NCBI GenBank assembly: GCA_015680685.1
Contig: MNCI01022309.1
Location: forward strand, 25,234-89,233
From: Gnetum montanum
Taxonomy: Eukaryota > Streptophyta > Gnetopsida > Gnetales > Gnetaceae
Direction of reading: 5' to 3'
DNA: 64,000 bases
Shown piece by piece: positions 23,040 to 35,391 of this stretch. The position numbers and the translations under genes were made by a program. The first letter of the stretch is position 1. Every line of letters starts with the position of its first letter. The notes under the pieces are model-generated. The model did no database searches, was not told where the DNA came from, and was given only the letters and a program-made list of their open reading frames with translations.

Positions 23040-25480
23040 CTTATTGTAAGCATGAGGATACCAAACCATTGTTCCCATAGGAGTGCAAAGTGGTATATAC
23101 TCATCCAGATGAGTTTGTGCGAAATGTCATCTTCATCCTACATCAAGATGAACAACTATGATGGTGTGATATGGAGGGCAACATCATCTTGCCCCTTGAT
23201 AGATATGTGCTTAGGATGTTATTTAAAATCCTTAATAAGTTTGGCATAGCAAATCTTCACGAACAATACGTTGTAGATAGTTATGACACTCGAAACTACT
23301 GTCCCACTAAAACACAATGCAAATGAGACCAACATCAAGAGAAGCTCCATGATGTTATGATGGAGAAACATTTCACTAACCCCTTGTTCCTACTAGATCA
23401 AGATGACAATGAGGATCATTCCTTCAAAGGCTCTCAACAAGAAGATTCTCCATCCCCTCTTATAGATGGTGATGATGTGAACCTGACCCTGCAATCCACT
23501 ATTCATAAACTAGGTTTAGGAATATGTGACAGCTAATGTAGGGACTTGGCCAAGCATCATAATAGCAAGGGATCCAAGGATGATGATCATAATAAGCATA
23601 AAGGTGGTGGTGAACACTGCGATGGTGGCAACAGTCCACTCACCTCTTCATCCTCTTCATCTGATTTCAAACATTCCTATTCATTTGATAGTTCTCATGG
23701 AAGCCAATGTCAAAATAATCGTGATGAAGGTGATCAATGAGATAATAATGAACATGAAGGCCACCAAAACCAAAGGGGTGGCTGAAACCATCATCTACGT
23801 CATTGACACAGCGATGATGATGAACCTCTATTGGTAACTCAAAGTATGCTCAACATTGTCGAGGTAGTGAAAATCCCAACTAGGCATATGAAGGATAGTT
23901 GGATCAAGTGCCTAAATATGAATAATATCCCAAGATTTTAGGGGGGGATATAACTCTAATCCACAAACACATATATAAGCTTTTCATGATGCTTGTGCCT
24001 TATAGAACATAGAGAATGAATAACAAAAACTCAAGCTTTTCCCAAGGACACATTAAGGAAGCTGAAAGTTGCTACCAATCCTTAGAGTCGAAATATATTT
24101 ACCGAGGGAGTACCATGTTAGAGTTGTTTAAGGACAAATATCATATGTACTCTAGAGTTTCTAATCTAAGAAGGTAAATCCAAGGCTAGAAGCAAGGAGC
24201 ACATGAACCCTTGGATGCTACCATGGGTTGATATTATTCACTCTTACACTGATGCCCTACCATGGTTCTTTTCAGAGGAAAAAACTTCACCACATCATAG
24301 ATGGGCTTAGAGAAAAAACTAGAAGAACCCTTAGGAAAATTGTATTCCCAAGGAAAATTATTTGAATTAAGAGCTTATCAGATCTAAAGCCTAATCAAGA
24401 AGGTAGCAAAAGAAGAAGGTGAGCTACAAAAAAGGGAAAGTGCTGAAGAGTATAATAGAGACCCTTCCATCAAAAAATGAGAGGATCAATTTTGTGATGA
24501 GGAGGAGTCACCACTTGATAAAGTGGTGAACAGGAAAACCTTGCCCATCCAAAAATTTGTTTGTGACATTTTGGCCAAGGTTGATAAGTTATGGGACTCT
24601 TTAAATGAAAAATTTCAAACCACTTTGAGAATTGCTAAACAATCTAAAGAGCAAAGTAGTAATTGTAATTGTAGAAGGTGAAAAGAAGTTGAATGTGCCT
24701 GCCAAAGAGGTAAGGGCAAGGCTACTGTAGTAGAGGAAGTTGTGGAGTCTAACTCTAATGATGAAACTAAATGTGATATCTATCAATATGAACATTCAAA
24801 GGGATGTTGCCCTATAGTGTCACACTTACAAGAGTCTGGAGTGTATGCATTGAATCCTCGCCTAGCACATAGGCAAGCTCTAAGATGACTGCCTTACCCT
24901 CAAGGTAGTCCAAGGTAGTTCCACCAACAGCAACAAGCTTACTACCCAAATGGAACTCCTACAAAACCTTATGAACAATACCAATAGTGGTACCAACTAT
25001 AATAATGGGAAATGCCATTGCCAAGGCAATAGTACCATTATAGGAAACTAGATCTATACAGGTACTATGTTTAGTAGCTTGTCTCTTCTGGAAATTTTAC
25101 AAGTCATACCACATTTCAGCATCACTATTACCCTCCATAATACCACCAAAAACATTCACCATCTACTCAAGGAAAAAATCCATATTCATATCCATGTCAT
25201 CCTCCACATCCCTTTACACATACACCTCCACCTTCAATCCAATTACCTTCTACTCCATCCATGCAAGATGAGATTCCTTCATATTTGCAATAAAAAAATG
25301 CTATGAGGGCTACACACTCACAACTGTTTTTCAGCCAAGTGTTTTAGACAATCGATCAAGGAAAAGACCCTTCTTCTAACCTAGTAGTTCTCTCCAGCCC
25401 TTACAATCTAGTCCAGCTGATTGCCCTACATCTCTAGCATCCTCATCCTCTGCATCAAATACCTTCAAGTGCCCTATAAA
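23040..25480 (+). pseudogene. gag of N (decayed)
   Basis: Broken Athila-type gag. The N-terminal part around 23080-23430 matches M (WYILIQ/DEFVRNVIFILHQDEQL versus the M copy). The capsid core is around 23985-24280 (FHDACAL, KLKLFPR-like pieces) and parallels M. A charged central region (23526-23837, G/H/N-rich) and a proline-rich stretch (25067-25300) follow. Frames shift many times. It ends before the protease region at about 25490. No zinc knuckle is legible. Confidence 0.6.
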
Positions 25481-25489
25481 CCAAGTTCC

Positions 25490-26500
25490 ATCAAAGATTC
25501 GAACTGTAATGCTAACTCATGTTGTTTTTGATTGGATGAAGGCTGACAATTTTCTTATGAAGAGATATAACCAAGGAAGTCCACTCATTTATTTACAGAT
25601 CGCTGGACATGAGCCATGCAAAGCTCTTCTTAACTCTAGTTCTAAAGTTAATCTCATCTCCCATGACATATACAAGGCCTAGAACCTACCACCTCTTAAG
25701 AAGAGAAAAATTTGTCTAGAATTAGCAGATCAGTTAATTACTGTCTCTCTAGATTTAGTAGAGAACATTGTGACCATAGTTTGTGGGTGGTCCTATCTTG
25801 TTGATTTTCTGATGATCAAGGTTAACAACTGTAAAAGTGACTTTCCCATCAGTATGGGAAGCGCTTTGTTAAGCATGATCAATGCACGAATGGGTATAAG
25901 GGATCTATCTTTAGAAATATCCAAAGAAAATGAACTAGGTAAGATTGAGAAGAAGTGTATTCCATGCATTACATACAATGATAATATGTGCCATTTCATG
26001 AAAAATATTTGGTTAATCAAGAGTAGATACATTAAGGCATGCAATTAGTGTGCACAAGAGATCAATATTGAAAGGTGTTTATATGTAGCAGCCACAAAAT
26101 AAGAGGGCACTTAATGGTTGATAGCTAATTCAAATAGAAGCACATTATGCATGGAGCCAACTGAGAGCCTAATCTATGCATATGTTAAAGGCATGGACAA
26201 AATTGAACAAGTTCATTTCTAACTCTTTGATGAAGATGATGACACCTATTGGGGAGAGTTTGAAATCCCTAATCACTTCAAGTAGGAGCCCTTAGAGCTA
26301 AAAACTTTAATAGTTGAAATGGAGTATGCATTTTTAAAGAATGGTAAATCAATCATAATTAATGCCAAACTTGCTCTTGAACAAAAAGAAAAGTTGTTGA
26401 AAGTGGTGAATAAATGGTTAACATCCTTTGCTTGGTCATATCTAGACCTAACAAGAATCGATCCAAGGATATACCAACATTGCATCTACACTGACCTAGC
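25490..26500 (+). pseudogene. Protease region of N pol
   Basis: Aspartic-protease part of pol. Readable frame from about 25500: GHEPCKALLNSSSKVNLISH is the active-site segment. The family has ALIDSGSxVNLIS, so the catalytic Asp is replaced by Asn and the Gly by Ser. Downstream DLVENIVTIVCGWSYLVDFL and ALLSMINARMGIRDLSLEIS fit the Athila protease fold. The linker towards RT runs to about 26500 (LALEQKEKLLKVVNKWLTSF, which resembles the start of the RT connection). Inactive. Confidence 0.75.
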
Positions 26501-26539
26501 CATGAAGCCTAGAAGGTAGCCACAGAGGCAACTGAATCC

Positions 26540-27660
26540 CAAATTGAAGTAAATTGTCAAAGACGAAATTGATCTACTCCTCAAGACAAGGTTCATCTAT
26601 CCAATTGCAAATAGTGAGTGGATTATTCCACTCATAATTGTACTAAAGAAGGATGGCAAATGGTGGGTCAGCATTGACTTCAGGTTGTTAACTATGACAA
26701 CGTTTAAAGATCACTTTCTTTTGTCATTTGTAGATCAAGTATTGAATACCATATCCAGGCATTGTTCATATAGCTTCTTGGATGGTTATAGTGGCTATAA
26801 CCAAATCCAAATTACACTTGAAGATCAAGCCAAGACAACATTCATGAGTCCTTCGGGAACTTTTTCATATTGTAAGATGCCATTTGGTTTGTACAATTCC
26901 TCTACAATATTTCAAAGCTTGGTCCTTAGTGTCTTTCAACAACATATCAATAGTGTTACTAAAGTATTCATGGATGAATTTTCCACTTATGGAGCAACCT
27001 TTGAGCAAGCCTTGGACCAACTTGAGTAAGTACTAAAGAGATGTGTAGAGATAAACTTGTAGCTTAACTGGAAAAAGAGTCATCTCATGGTCCAAGAAGA
27101 CATCGTGCTAAGGCACCAAATTTCATAGAAAGGGATTGAGGTAGACCCAAAAAAAATAAGGGTCATCCAAGGAATAAGACATCAACTAGAGACCATTAAA
27201 TATGTTCAATTATTCCTTGGGAACACTGGCTACTACTGATGATTCATAGGGAATTTATCTAAGATCACAAAGTCATTGGTAGAGCTTTTATTTGCACCAA
27301 GGAATTTGAACATGCATTCCAACAATAAAAGGCAAATCTCATAGAAACACCAATTCTACAAGCACCAAATTGGTCTAGACCTTTCCACATCATGACAGAT
27401 GCATCTAATTATGCTTTGGGAGCAATGCTCATGTTGTTGGATGATAAGAAACATCCATACTACATCCACTATGCAAGTCAAAGCATTGTGGGGGCAAAGT
27501 TAAATTACACCACTACAAAGAAAGAACTAATGGCAGTAGTGTATGTGCTAGAAACGTTTAGGCAATATGTGCTTAATTACAAAGTATTTGTGCATATGGA
27601 TCGTAATGCAATCTGCTTCCTTATGAACAAGGTAATGGTGAGCCCTCATATTATATGGTA
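26540..27660 (+). pseudogene. Reverse transcriptase and RNase H of N
   Basis: RT: LLLKTRFIYPIANSEWIIPL, SIDFRLLTMTTFKDHF, FLDGYSGYNQIQITLEDQAK, MPFGLYNSSTIFQ, VFMDEFSTYGATFEQALDQL. The catalytic pair reads D-E instead of D-D. RNase H at 27392-27661: MTDASNYALGAMLMLLDDKK, IHYASQSIVGAKLNYTTTKK and KELMAVVYVLETFRQYVLNY, with the first catalytic Asp (TDAS) present. At least six stops or shifts lie between them. The sequence is clearly Athila-like. Confidence 0.85.
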
Positions 27661-27779
27661 GCTGGTGATCTTGCAAGAATTCAATCTCACTATAGTAGAT
27701 TGCAAAGGGACCAAGAATATGATTGTTGACCACCTCTCTTACTTAAGATGGGATAATAAAGAGGAGAAAAGATCACTCT

Positions 27780-29100
27780 CTAATTAGTTTCTAGAAAAAC
27801 TTATCTTTATAGGAGCAATAAGTGAACAAACACCTGCAAAAGCAACATGGTATAATGGCATCGTCACCTACCTTCTCACTTAGGAGATGCCACAAGACTT
27901 GGATTTTAGAAAGAAATAACAATATCTTCATCGAGTCAAATATTTCATGGAGATCAATGGATACCTCTACAAGGTGTGTGTTGATGGCTTGATTTGTTAG
28001 TGTGTCCCTAATGAGGATCAACTACATGTTCTCCAGGATGCTCACAAATGGCCTTGTAGAGGCCATTATGCAAGGAGATGTATGGCCATAAAAATCCTAA
28101 TGGAAGGATACTATTGGCCTATAATCTTTAAGGATACCTACCAATTTGTAAAGTCTTGTAAACATTTTCAATGTGATGGGGGGATGACCGCTTGCATGGA
28201 AGGTCCTCAATAGTGGATTCAACCAATGGAACCTTTCAACATATGGGGCATCAATTTCATGGATTCCATGACACACATGTCCAATGGGAAGGCATATATT
28301 ATAGTAGTAGTTGACTATTTCAGGAAATGGGTAGAAGTAACGGTCGTTACTAATTATACATCATCCACTACTACTAGATTTATACAACAACATATTGTAA
28401 ATAGGTTTGGGATGCCACATTCACTAATTTCTAACAATGAAACTCATTTCACAGGTGCCACTTTTAGAAAAGTAATGCAACACTTAGGGGTAGAACATAA
28501 ATTAACAACACCTTACCACCCCCTAAGCCAATTGTCAAGTAGAGGTAACAAACTAGGAGATCACAAAAATACTAACGCGGACCATTAGCAAATATAGGAA
28601 GGATTGGAGTGCAAAAGTTAATGATGCTCTCTAGGCTTATCATTCAACTTGGAAACTTCCTATTGACTATTTTCCCTACAATTTAGTGTATGGGAAACTT
28701 CCAATGCTCTTGATTTAATTCGAGCTTCGTACACTCTCAATAGCCTATGATCTAAACATTAACCTAAGTCTAGCACAAAAGGAAAGATTAATCATCCTAA
28801 ATGTGCTAGATGAAAATTGATTAGTGGTCCTATCCTTTAATGAGGTGAGCAAGGAATTTAGCAAGCAATTTCATGACCTTAGAATTAGGAAAGTAAGAAT
28901 TCAACTAGGAGATAAGGTTCTCTATTGGAACCTCACACATGTACCCAAAAATAAAAAATTCCAAACATTGTGGGAGGGACCTTATATAATTGATCAAATC
29001 TTTCCCTCTGGGGTCATGTTGATCTACAAGCTTGAATGCCCAAATAAAAAGTAGTTGGTCAACATCCAATAAGTAAAGCCTTTCCTAGAACCAAGATAGG
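27780..29100 (+). pseudogene. Integrase of N
   Basis: Zinc-binding N-terminus near 28040-28190: HKWPCRGHYARR then CKHFQC. Core: EPFNIWGINFMDSM, YIIVVVDYFRKWVEV, RFGMPHSLISNNETHFTGAT; the second catalytic Asp, expected in SDNGTHF, is Asn here. The C-terminus at 28824-29054 is HDLRIRKVRIQLGDKVLYWN and LWEGPYIIDQIFPSGVMLIY. Stops occur between the pieces (for example at 28589). Inactive. Confidence 0.82.
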
Positions 29101-30467
29101 CAAGTGCAACTATTGCCTCAACGAATGGACAACCACGTTCTATTTTTTGGATCTCCTCCTTCCAACTCAGTTATGGGGGAGATGGCCATCCATGCTAATA
29201 ATCCATATAGCTTCTTAGTTTTTCTACTTTTTATTTTCCACATTTTTTTATTTTACAAATTATTTATTTTAAATTTTCTTAATTTTTTAAATTTTTCTAA
29301 TTTTATACAATCTTTAGTACCTTTGAACCTTCTTGACTATTTTACCCTTAGTTATATATTTTACTTTGTTTTGTTTTATTTAAGTGTGAGGTTTTTTCAT
29401 TTTTGTTAATAAAAATTGCTTTATTACCATAGGATAGTGTCATTGTTATTGTTTACTAATGATGGTTTGTGCTTAATGTTGTGATTGTCGATGTCTAGTT
29501 TCAATTTTTGAATTCTGATGTTTGTTGACTTTGACATAGTTTATTTTTTTCATGGAATAGTTAGTGAGTCCACGTCATTCACCCATCTAATGAACTCTAT
29601 GGTTTTCCTTATTTTAGGAATTTGAGATCCAATTCATGAAAGAAAATTTTAATCAATTGGTGACCTTGGTAGTTCTAGAATTAGAAAAGACTCAAAGGTT
29701 TGTAAAGGTTATGACTTCAAGAAAACTCAATACTCTTTGTACTCTTCTACTTGCTTGAGTGCTTAAGTGTTTTTTCACGAACTTCTTAGTATTCCCTACC
29801 AACCACTAATAGGAAGTCAAATAATGGTGTTGCATGGTGTGGTCCCCATGCAAAAAAATGATGGGAATTTAAAGAACATCCCTTGGACAAATAAAAGAGC
29901 TACAAGCACTAGTTATGGAACTCAAATAGCATGCACCTATTCTTGAAGATTCCATCTAACTAAGGCCCTCTCTCTTTCTTACTTCCTAGTTTTCTTTTCT
30001 TCTTTATGTGGAATGGTCATTATTTTGTAAAAGCACTCTTGTGTCTCATGTGAGTGGATTGGTCTTAAAGTGGCGATGATAATTCACTGGAAGTGAATAG
30101 TGTTGGTTTGGATTAAGGATTGATCTTCTCGGGTCATTTTAATCACAAATTCTAGAAGGGACTTCTTATGGTCTCAATTCAAAACTCCATTCCACCTTCT
30201 CTATCATTCATCCATGCTACCATAACTCACCTCACTACTAGGTTCTATGTTATGCTCTATGTCTTGGTCTAACGTGTTGGGTTTCTTGAGTGGATTCTTT
30301 CTGGTTTGTTCTTAATTTGTCATGATCATTAAATCAACTATGGGATCCATGGACTCCTTAGTTGAGGTTATGCAAGGGCAAAAAGGGCATGATCCTACTA
30401 TCGGGAGAACCCACTTGCCTAGTTCTTGGCTTAATTAGGTAAGGTTCCTTACCTTTAACATCACTAC
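29101..30467 (+). other. Post-pol spacer of N
   Basis: No gene. The T-rich ORF at 29104-29409 has hydrophobic low-complexity content and looks accidental. From about 29600 to 30467 blocks match the reverse complement of M's spacer (for example ATGCAAGGGC and AACCCACTTGCC near 30372-30417, and GGGACTTCTTATGGTC near 30158). This shows that N continues up to the TatC LTR boundary at 30468. Confidence 0.6.
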
Positions 30468-32390
30468 TGTAGCGATCGAAAACATTGATGGCTGGAACAC
30501 TAAGAGGTCTCTGGGCGAATAGTTTAACCCCAAATTTGTGTGAGGGCTATGCTGGAGAGGAATGGAAGCAGGGCACCCTGAATGGTTTGGTTGATCAAAC
30601 AGGGACTTAATTGGTGTATCTTAACCATATGTAAGCATTTTTTTTAGAAGTAAGACACACAAGATAGATCAATGATCAATAAATGCAGGACAATAAAAAT
30701 AGTGCAAAACAATGATTATAATAAGGAAATAGCAAAACAAACTCAGGTGAGAAAGTGCACTACCCCAAGGTTGCATATTTGATTCTTTGCCTTATTTGAA
30801 AGGTATACAATAGGTTATGTAACGCCAGACAGACACTGCTTACACTGAACAGTATAGTTACAGTTCTTCTTCTTGTTGATCTATTTGCTAAAACGTCAGA
30901 ATGCTTGACTCACAAAGGGATGTTTGGAGCCAACCAGAGAACTCAAAGGTAACTAGAATGCTCAAGAAAGTTCCAACTATGCCTTCTAAAAGCCAACTTA
31001 AAAGCCAATGCACCAAAAAGAAAACTCTATTTGCTAAGAAGCCAATCAAGAAGCCGACCAGCCAACACGAAAAGCCAACCAACCAACTGCTCTTGCCAAT
31101 GCAAAAAAGAATCCAACCCTTTGAGTGTTGTTTGCCAAGGTATTGGTAGGGTTAGGAGTAGGAGAGAAATGTGGTCTGGATGCCATGTGTCCTAGACCAC
31201 ACAAGATGCTATCATGTTCGTACTATGTAGGTGTGCAATGCTAGATGTGAATTTTGTTACATTGTGACCATACCATCAAAATTGCATGTGCCGAGATCCA
31301 GTGTGCCAACAACACAGGTAAAATAGAGCTTATGCTTTGAGACTACGTCTTTCCTACTTTTACAAGTAGGGTCAAGCGTAGGAACAATATTTTGGGAGCT
31401 AACTAGGGGTATGCAAAATGAAGTAAAATTGTTGATTTCATCGAGGATATGCTAGAGTGAAGAAGATTGCTATCAACAAGTCCTAGAGTCACCTGAAGAC
31501 ATCTTGATGCTTCCATGCCAGTGGTGCATTACTCACACTATTGAACACATTGATGTAGCATAAGTAGTTGCTTGCTACAATGTGCTACGCTATGTAGCAT
31601 AGCATAGTGTAGCCACTGGTTTTGACTGAAATTTGCATAGGATCCAAAGAGCATTTGTTTGCAACTTTCATCCTTCATGCAGGAGAAATTTTGAACTAAC
31701 AAAACTCATGTTTGAAACACTTGCTACTTTTGCATCGTTCCTACACTGTGCTATGCTAAGTAGCGTAGCATAGCATAGCAGTCAACGTATCGTGGTTCTT
31801 CATTTAATCTACCATTTTTAGCAAGAAAATTTGATTGAGGCCTGGGGACTATGTGGGACAAGAAGTTTTAGACGTTGAAGTCTTGTTAAAGTGTTATTTT
31901 CTTGTTGGGATCACTCAGCAAGATGGGCCTTTCTGCTCCCCTGCTACACTGTGCTACACTACATAGCATAGCATAGTGTAGCACCTTGTATTGACTAAAT
32001 CTTGACTTGTCTTTGCAATCACTTTGTCAGTTCATACTTGGATGCTCAAGCAGCTATCTTTCAAGGTTTGCTACGCTACATAGTGTAGCGTAGCATAGAA
32101 AATCTCACTAGAAAACTTGCCGAACTATTTTGCTCATCCCAAACACTTTTGGCAACTCCTAGCATAGTTTCTGGGTAAACTGTCAATTGGGTCAATTCTC
32201 CAGTTGGGTAGGCCGGAGAGTCCAGCGGGCCTATCAGCTCTAGAGATAGAAAACTTGCTAGACTAGACAGCCCATCCTCAATGCTTACATTTTCCTACTG
32301 AACTGTCAAGACGCTGCACTTGTGGAAGTCCTTGCCTAAATTTTGAGACTCAACTGAAGCATGAGAGTCTTGAAATTTTATGGTGTTTCA
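30468..32390 (-). repeat. TatC 3' LTR (1923 bp)
   Basis: The minus strand starts TGAAACACC at 32390 and ends TCGATCGCTACA at 30468. It is similar to 51488-53216 (shared words CAGGGTGCCCTG, AACATTGATGGC-type end, GGTCTGGATGCC). U3 has four palindromic clusters (see separate entry). A TATA box expected near 31140 is not clear. It is inserted in the spacer of N; ACTAC precedes it on the + strand. Confidence 0.85.
31575..32100 (-). repeat. U3 palindrome array of the TatC LTR
   Basis: Clusters of TGCTACGCTATG-like palindromes centred near 31594, 31760, 31961 and 32082, for example GCTACACTACATAGCATAGC and GCTACGCTACATAGTGTAGC. Each can fold into a hairpin of about 30 bp. The homologous LTR at 51488-53216 has at least five such clusters (52340-52940) with different copy numbers inside each, so the array is expanding or contracting. 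Confidence 0.8.
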
Positions 32391-32443
32391 CTAGCCCCTC
32401 TTTGTCGACGTCTAAAGGATCCATCCGATAGATGTTGACAAAG
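32391..32443 (-). promoter_or_regulatory. Hairpin and polypurine tract of the TatC 3' LTR
   Basis: Minus strand ACAAAGAGGGGCTAG precedes the LTR. The purine tract lies at the end of an inverted repeat with arms 32400-32413 (CTTTGTCGACGTCT) and 32430-32443 (AGATGTTGACAAAG), 12 of 14 pairs. The same arrangement is at 53217-53269 and 1743-1796. Confidence 0.78.
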
Positions 32444-33665
32444 AATACGAAGCACCATGAACGATAAGTTACCAACATTGCTCTTTGGTGGTTGATCAAA
32501 TGTCGCTTTACTATGCTTGGGAGTAATAGGATAGTTGTGTAGGGGAAAGGGAAAAGGGTGGACTTGAGGGAACAAGTTTAGGAAAAAGAAAGATGGAATG
32601 TAGCACGATCCCTCGTCGGAGTGCTTGTGAGGGACTTAGTGTCCGTGGGCATCTTTCTTTCATTGGCTTATGACCTCTTGTCAGAATGCTTAGAGAGGAT
32701 CACTATGAAACACTTGGTGTGCCATTTATTTTCGGCACATGTTCTCTTTCTTTTTCTCCTTTTTTTTGTTTTTTTTTTTGCGCTTTTCCTTTGCTGTTTA
32801 GCCATGTTCATTTGCAAACAACCTTGTTGTTGCAGGACAGGTGTTTCCTCCACAGTATGAGTTGTGTTACATCCATATGGGGCTTTGACCTACCTACAAA
32901 TGCTTTCCATGTGGCAAGTTGTGTTACACATGTCATGGACTTTGTGATTGAGCATATGGAAGGGCTTTACACATGTCAAGAAGGCTTGTAAAAGAGATGT
33001 AAAAATGGAAACTGCAGGTGTGAGAAATGAGATGATGAAGGTTAAGAGGAAGGGTAGGATGTGCACTCCCAAGTAGGTAAGCTAGTCAGAGTGGTCACCT
33101 TGGAATGATGTGGTGTCTTGTCCTCCTGGTGAAATGCATCTCTGATCGATGCCATCTCGGCCCATATCCTGCAAGCGCAACAGAAAGTAGACCAGAGAAA
33201 TGTAACCATGGAACACATTTAGGCAAGGGTCTTAATTGCTTTAGACATCATTGAAGTGACGGGCACTTTTGCTGAGGCATGCAAGTGCTTAGGAGTCCCC
33301 ACCCAAGGCAAAGATCATGTAGTTCAACTATAAGTGAAGAGGCTTAACAGCTAAACATCTATTGATCTTGGATGATGGTGGGGGCTAGAGGGTAGCAACA
33401 TTATGGCTAGGCCACAATAGTGTTGGGACTCCAACAATAGGTGATGACAACGAAACCTACTGCCAAGTGGTTGTGGTAGCAGTAGCTCTAGAAGGTTAGC
33501 AAGATGTCAGATGACATCTCCAGAGGATCAGCAAGATGCCAGAAGCAGTGACATCACATATGTTCTAGAGGGTGTTCTTTTGTCATCGTGAACTACATTC
33601 TGGAACTAAAATGCCCCACCCTGTGTCATCACTATGCACGCTCGCTTGTTTGAGTGGTGGAAGAT
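32444..33665 (-). other. TatC 3' internal region, decayed extra ORF possible
   Basis: Similar to 53270-54240, including the block around CAGATGACATCTCCAGAGGA (33506) and the one around CCTCGTCGGAGTGCT (32610). In the second copy a 155-codon minus-strand frame (54103-53636) remains open; here it is broken. T-rich run near 32761-32780. No recognised domain. Confidence 0.55.
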
Positions 33666-33669
33666 GTGA

Positions 33670-34110
33670 GTTGGGAACATTGTGCTATGAACTGAGTTTA
33701 AGGTAATGGTAGACCATCTGATGTACTGGTTTAAGGTCCCAGCAGACTGCAATGTTCTAGTTTAAGGCCCTAACAGACCGTAATATGCTAGTTTAAGGTC
33801 CTAGCATATTGTTGTGCTAGTTTAAGGTCCTAGTAGACGGTTGTGCTAGTTTATTATCATAGCAGATGATGGATGGGCTAGTTTAAGGTCATAGCAGACC
33901 ATCTATGCTAGTTTAATGTTATAGTATATTTTTTGTGTTATTTTATAGTCATGGTAGACTATCTATGCCAGTTTATAGCCATAGCGGACTAGCTGTGCCA
34001 TTTTATAGTCATAGTGGACTATCTATGCTAGTTTATAGTCATAGTAGACTATGGATGCCAGTTTATAGTCGTAGCAGACTATTTGCTTACCTTGCTTCTA
34101 TATTAGACGT
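33670..34110 (-). repeat. 30-bp tandem repeat after integrase
   Basis: About 12-13 units of a TATGCTAGTTTATAGTCATA-type sequence. Period is 30 bp from about 33850 to 34090 and irregular (29-40 bp) before. Since 30 is a multiple of three, frames persist: the minus strand reads units like VCYDYKLAS, VYYDYKLA, VHYDYKMAQL, VRYGYKLA, separated by stops at the same codon of some units. The array starts right after the integrase tail, as in TatA-1 (300-640). Confidence 0.85.
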
Positions 34111-34119
34111 AGTATGGCT

Positions 34120-35390
34120 TTAAGTATAAGTAGTCATCGGATTTGCAAACTCTCTACCATCCATGTCTGCCAGTTTGAAGGCTACATTCTCATAGGCTTT
34201 TGTGACTATGAATGGACCTTCCTAGTTTGCCAAAAACTTGTCTACATGTTCACGGATAGCTTTGAGGACTAGGTTGCCCTTTTTGATTGGCCATTGATGT
34301 AGTTTTTGCTGCTGCTTGTCTTGATACCATTCAATACAACCCAGTGTCTGTGCACGCTCTTCCTCTAGGGAGTCAAGGTTGATGATCCTTGACTTGTTGT
34401 TCTAGGCTTCGTTCATGATGCTTGAAAGGATCATGCGTAGTGATGGTACCTGCAATTCAATAGGTAACACTACCTTAGATCCATAAACTAGGCTATAGGG
34501 AGTCTTACCTATAGTTGTCCTGCACATCATACAGTAGGCCCATAGCACATAGAGGATTTGCTCGTGCCATCACCTCTTGTTGCTAAGCATTCTTTTAAGC
34601 AAGTTGATGATGGCCTTGTTTGTCACTTCTGCCTGACCATTTTCCTATGGGTAGTATGACAACAAGAAAGATTGCTTAATGCCAAGGTTTCTACAAAATC
34701 TTTTGGTTTCTACACTACTAAACTATGGCCCATTGTCTATCACAATATGGGAATAGCAAACCTTGTTATGATGTTGTCTAAGATGAAGTGGCAAACCTGT
34801 TGAGATGTAGTTTTCCTAAGGGGGATAGCCTCTACCCACTTCGTAAAGTACTTAGTGGTAGTGATGATGAAGCTATGCCCTGCAGAAGACTTAGGCATTA
34901 TGGGTCCTATAATATCTAGTCCCCATCATTGGAATGGCCAATCTACCTATGGTGCAACTCAGTAGGTGACATGTCTATAAGGTTTGTGTGACGTTGGCAT
35001 TTATCACACATCTTCGCTTTAGCAAAGCAATCTCATTCCATGCAAGGCCAGTAATACCCTAGGCATCTAATCTTAGCTGTCATGGCCCTAGGAGCTATGT
35101 GTGCTCCACATAGTCCTTCATGGACCTCACTAATGATTTTTTTTGCCTCCTCCCCACCAACACAAGTTAATAGTATTCCATCAAAGGAGCGCTTACATAA
35201 GGTATTATCTCCTATGAGGACATACTACCATGCTCGCTTTCGGATTGCATCCCTTTCGGTGGATGTCAAGCCGTGTGGGGGTTCACCATACTACATGTAG
35301 GCTTTCATGTTAGTATACCACTCTTGGGTGTTGGTAGAACTTATGGAGGCCACGTGTACTACTTGGGTGATAGGGTTTGTGCATTCTGTT
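34120..35390 (-). pseudogene. Integrase of the chimeric Tat element (decayed)
   Basis: Minus strand. Zinc-binding N-terminus near 35150-35000: HEGLCGAHIAPRAMTAKI, LGYYWPCMEWDC, KMCDKCQRH. Core pieces with many shifts follow (KRMLSNKRWHEQ, LWAYCMMCRTTIGKTPYSLV, VYGSKVVLPIELQVPSLR near 34640-34470). C-terminus at 34310-34130: DKFLAN, EGPFIVTKAYENVAFKLADM, YLKPYYV. This is the same lineage as the tail at 1-299. The sequence joins directly to gag at about 35392, with no protease, RT or RNase H. Confidence 0.78.
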
Positions 35391-35391
35391 A

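Larger units (their letters stand above)
21971..30467 (+). mobile_element. Athila-like retrotransposon N (AthB family), 3' part cut off
   Basis: Plus-strand element with a complete 5' LTR, a clear tRNA-Asp primer site, and gag, protease, RT, RNase H and integrase in order. The post-pol spacer is recognisable up to 30467, where the end of a TatC LTR interrupts it. No extra ORF or 3' LTR of N follows in this window. If the inversion model is right, they lie left of position 1. The coding parts are broken but more readable than in M. Confidence 0.85.

Noticed and set aside
29104-29409. 101-codon ORF after N integrase as an envelope-like gene
   Set aside because: F/L-rich frame in a T-rich tract with no signal or domain pattern. 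The matching place in M and D1 is non-coding.
33935-34123. Plus-strand ORF with a periodic YSHSxLSMPV peptide
   Set aside because: It is the opposite strand of the 30-bp repeat. The period of 30 keeps any frame open; the element is transcribed on the minus strand.
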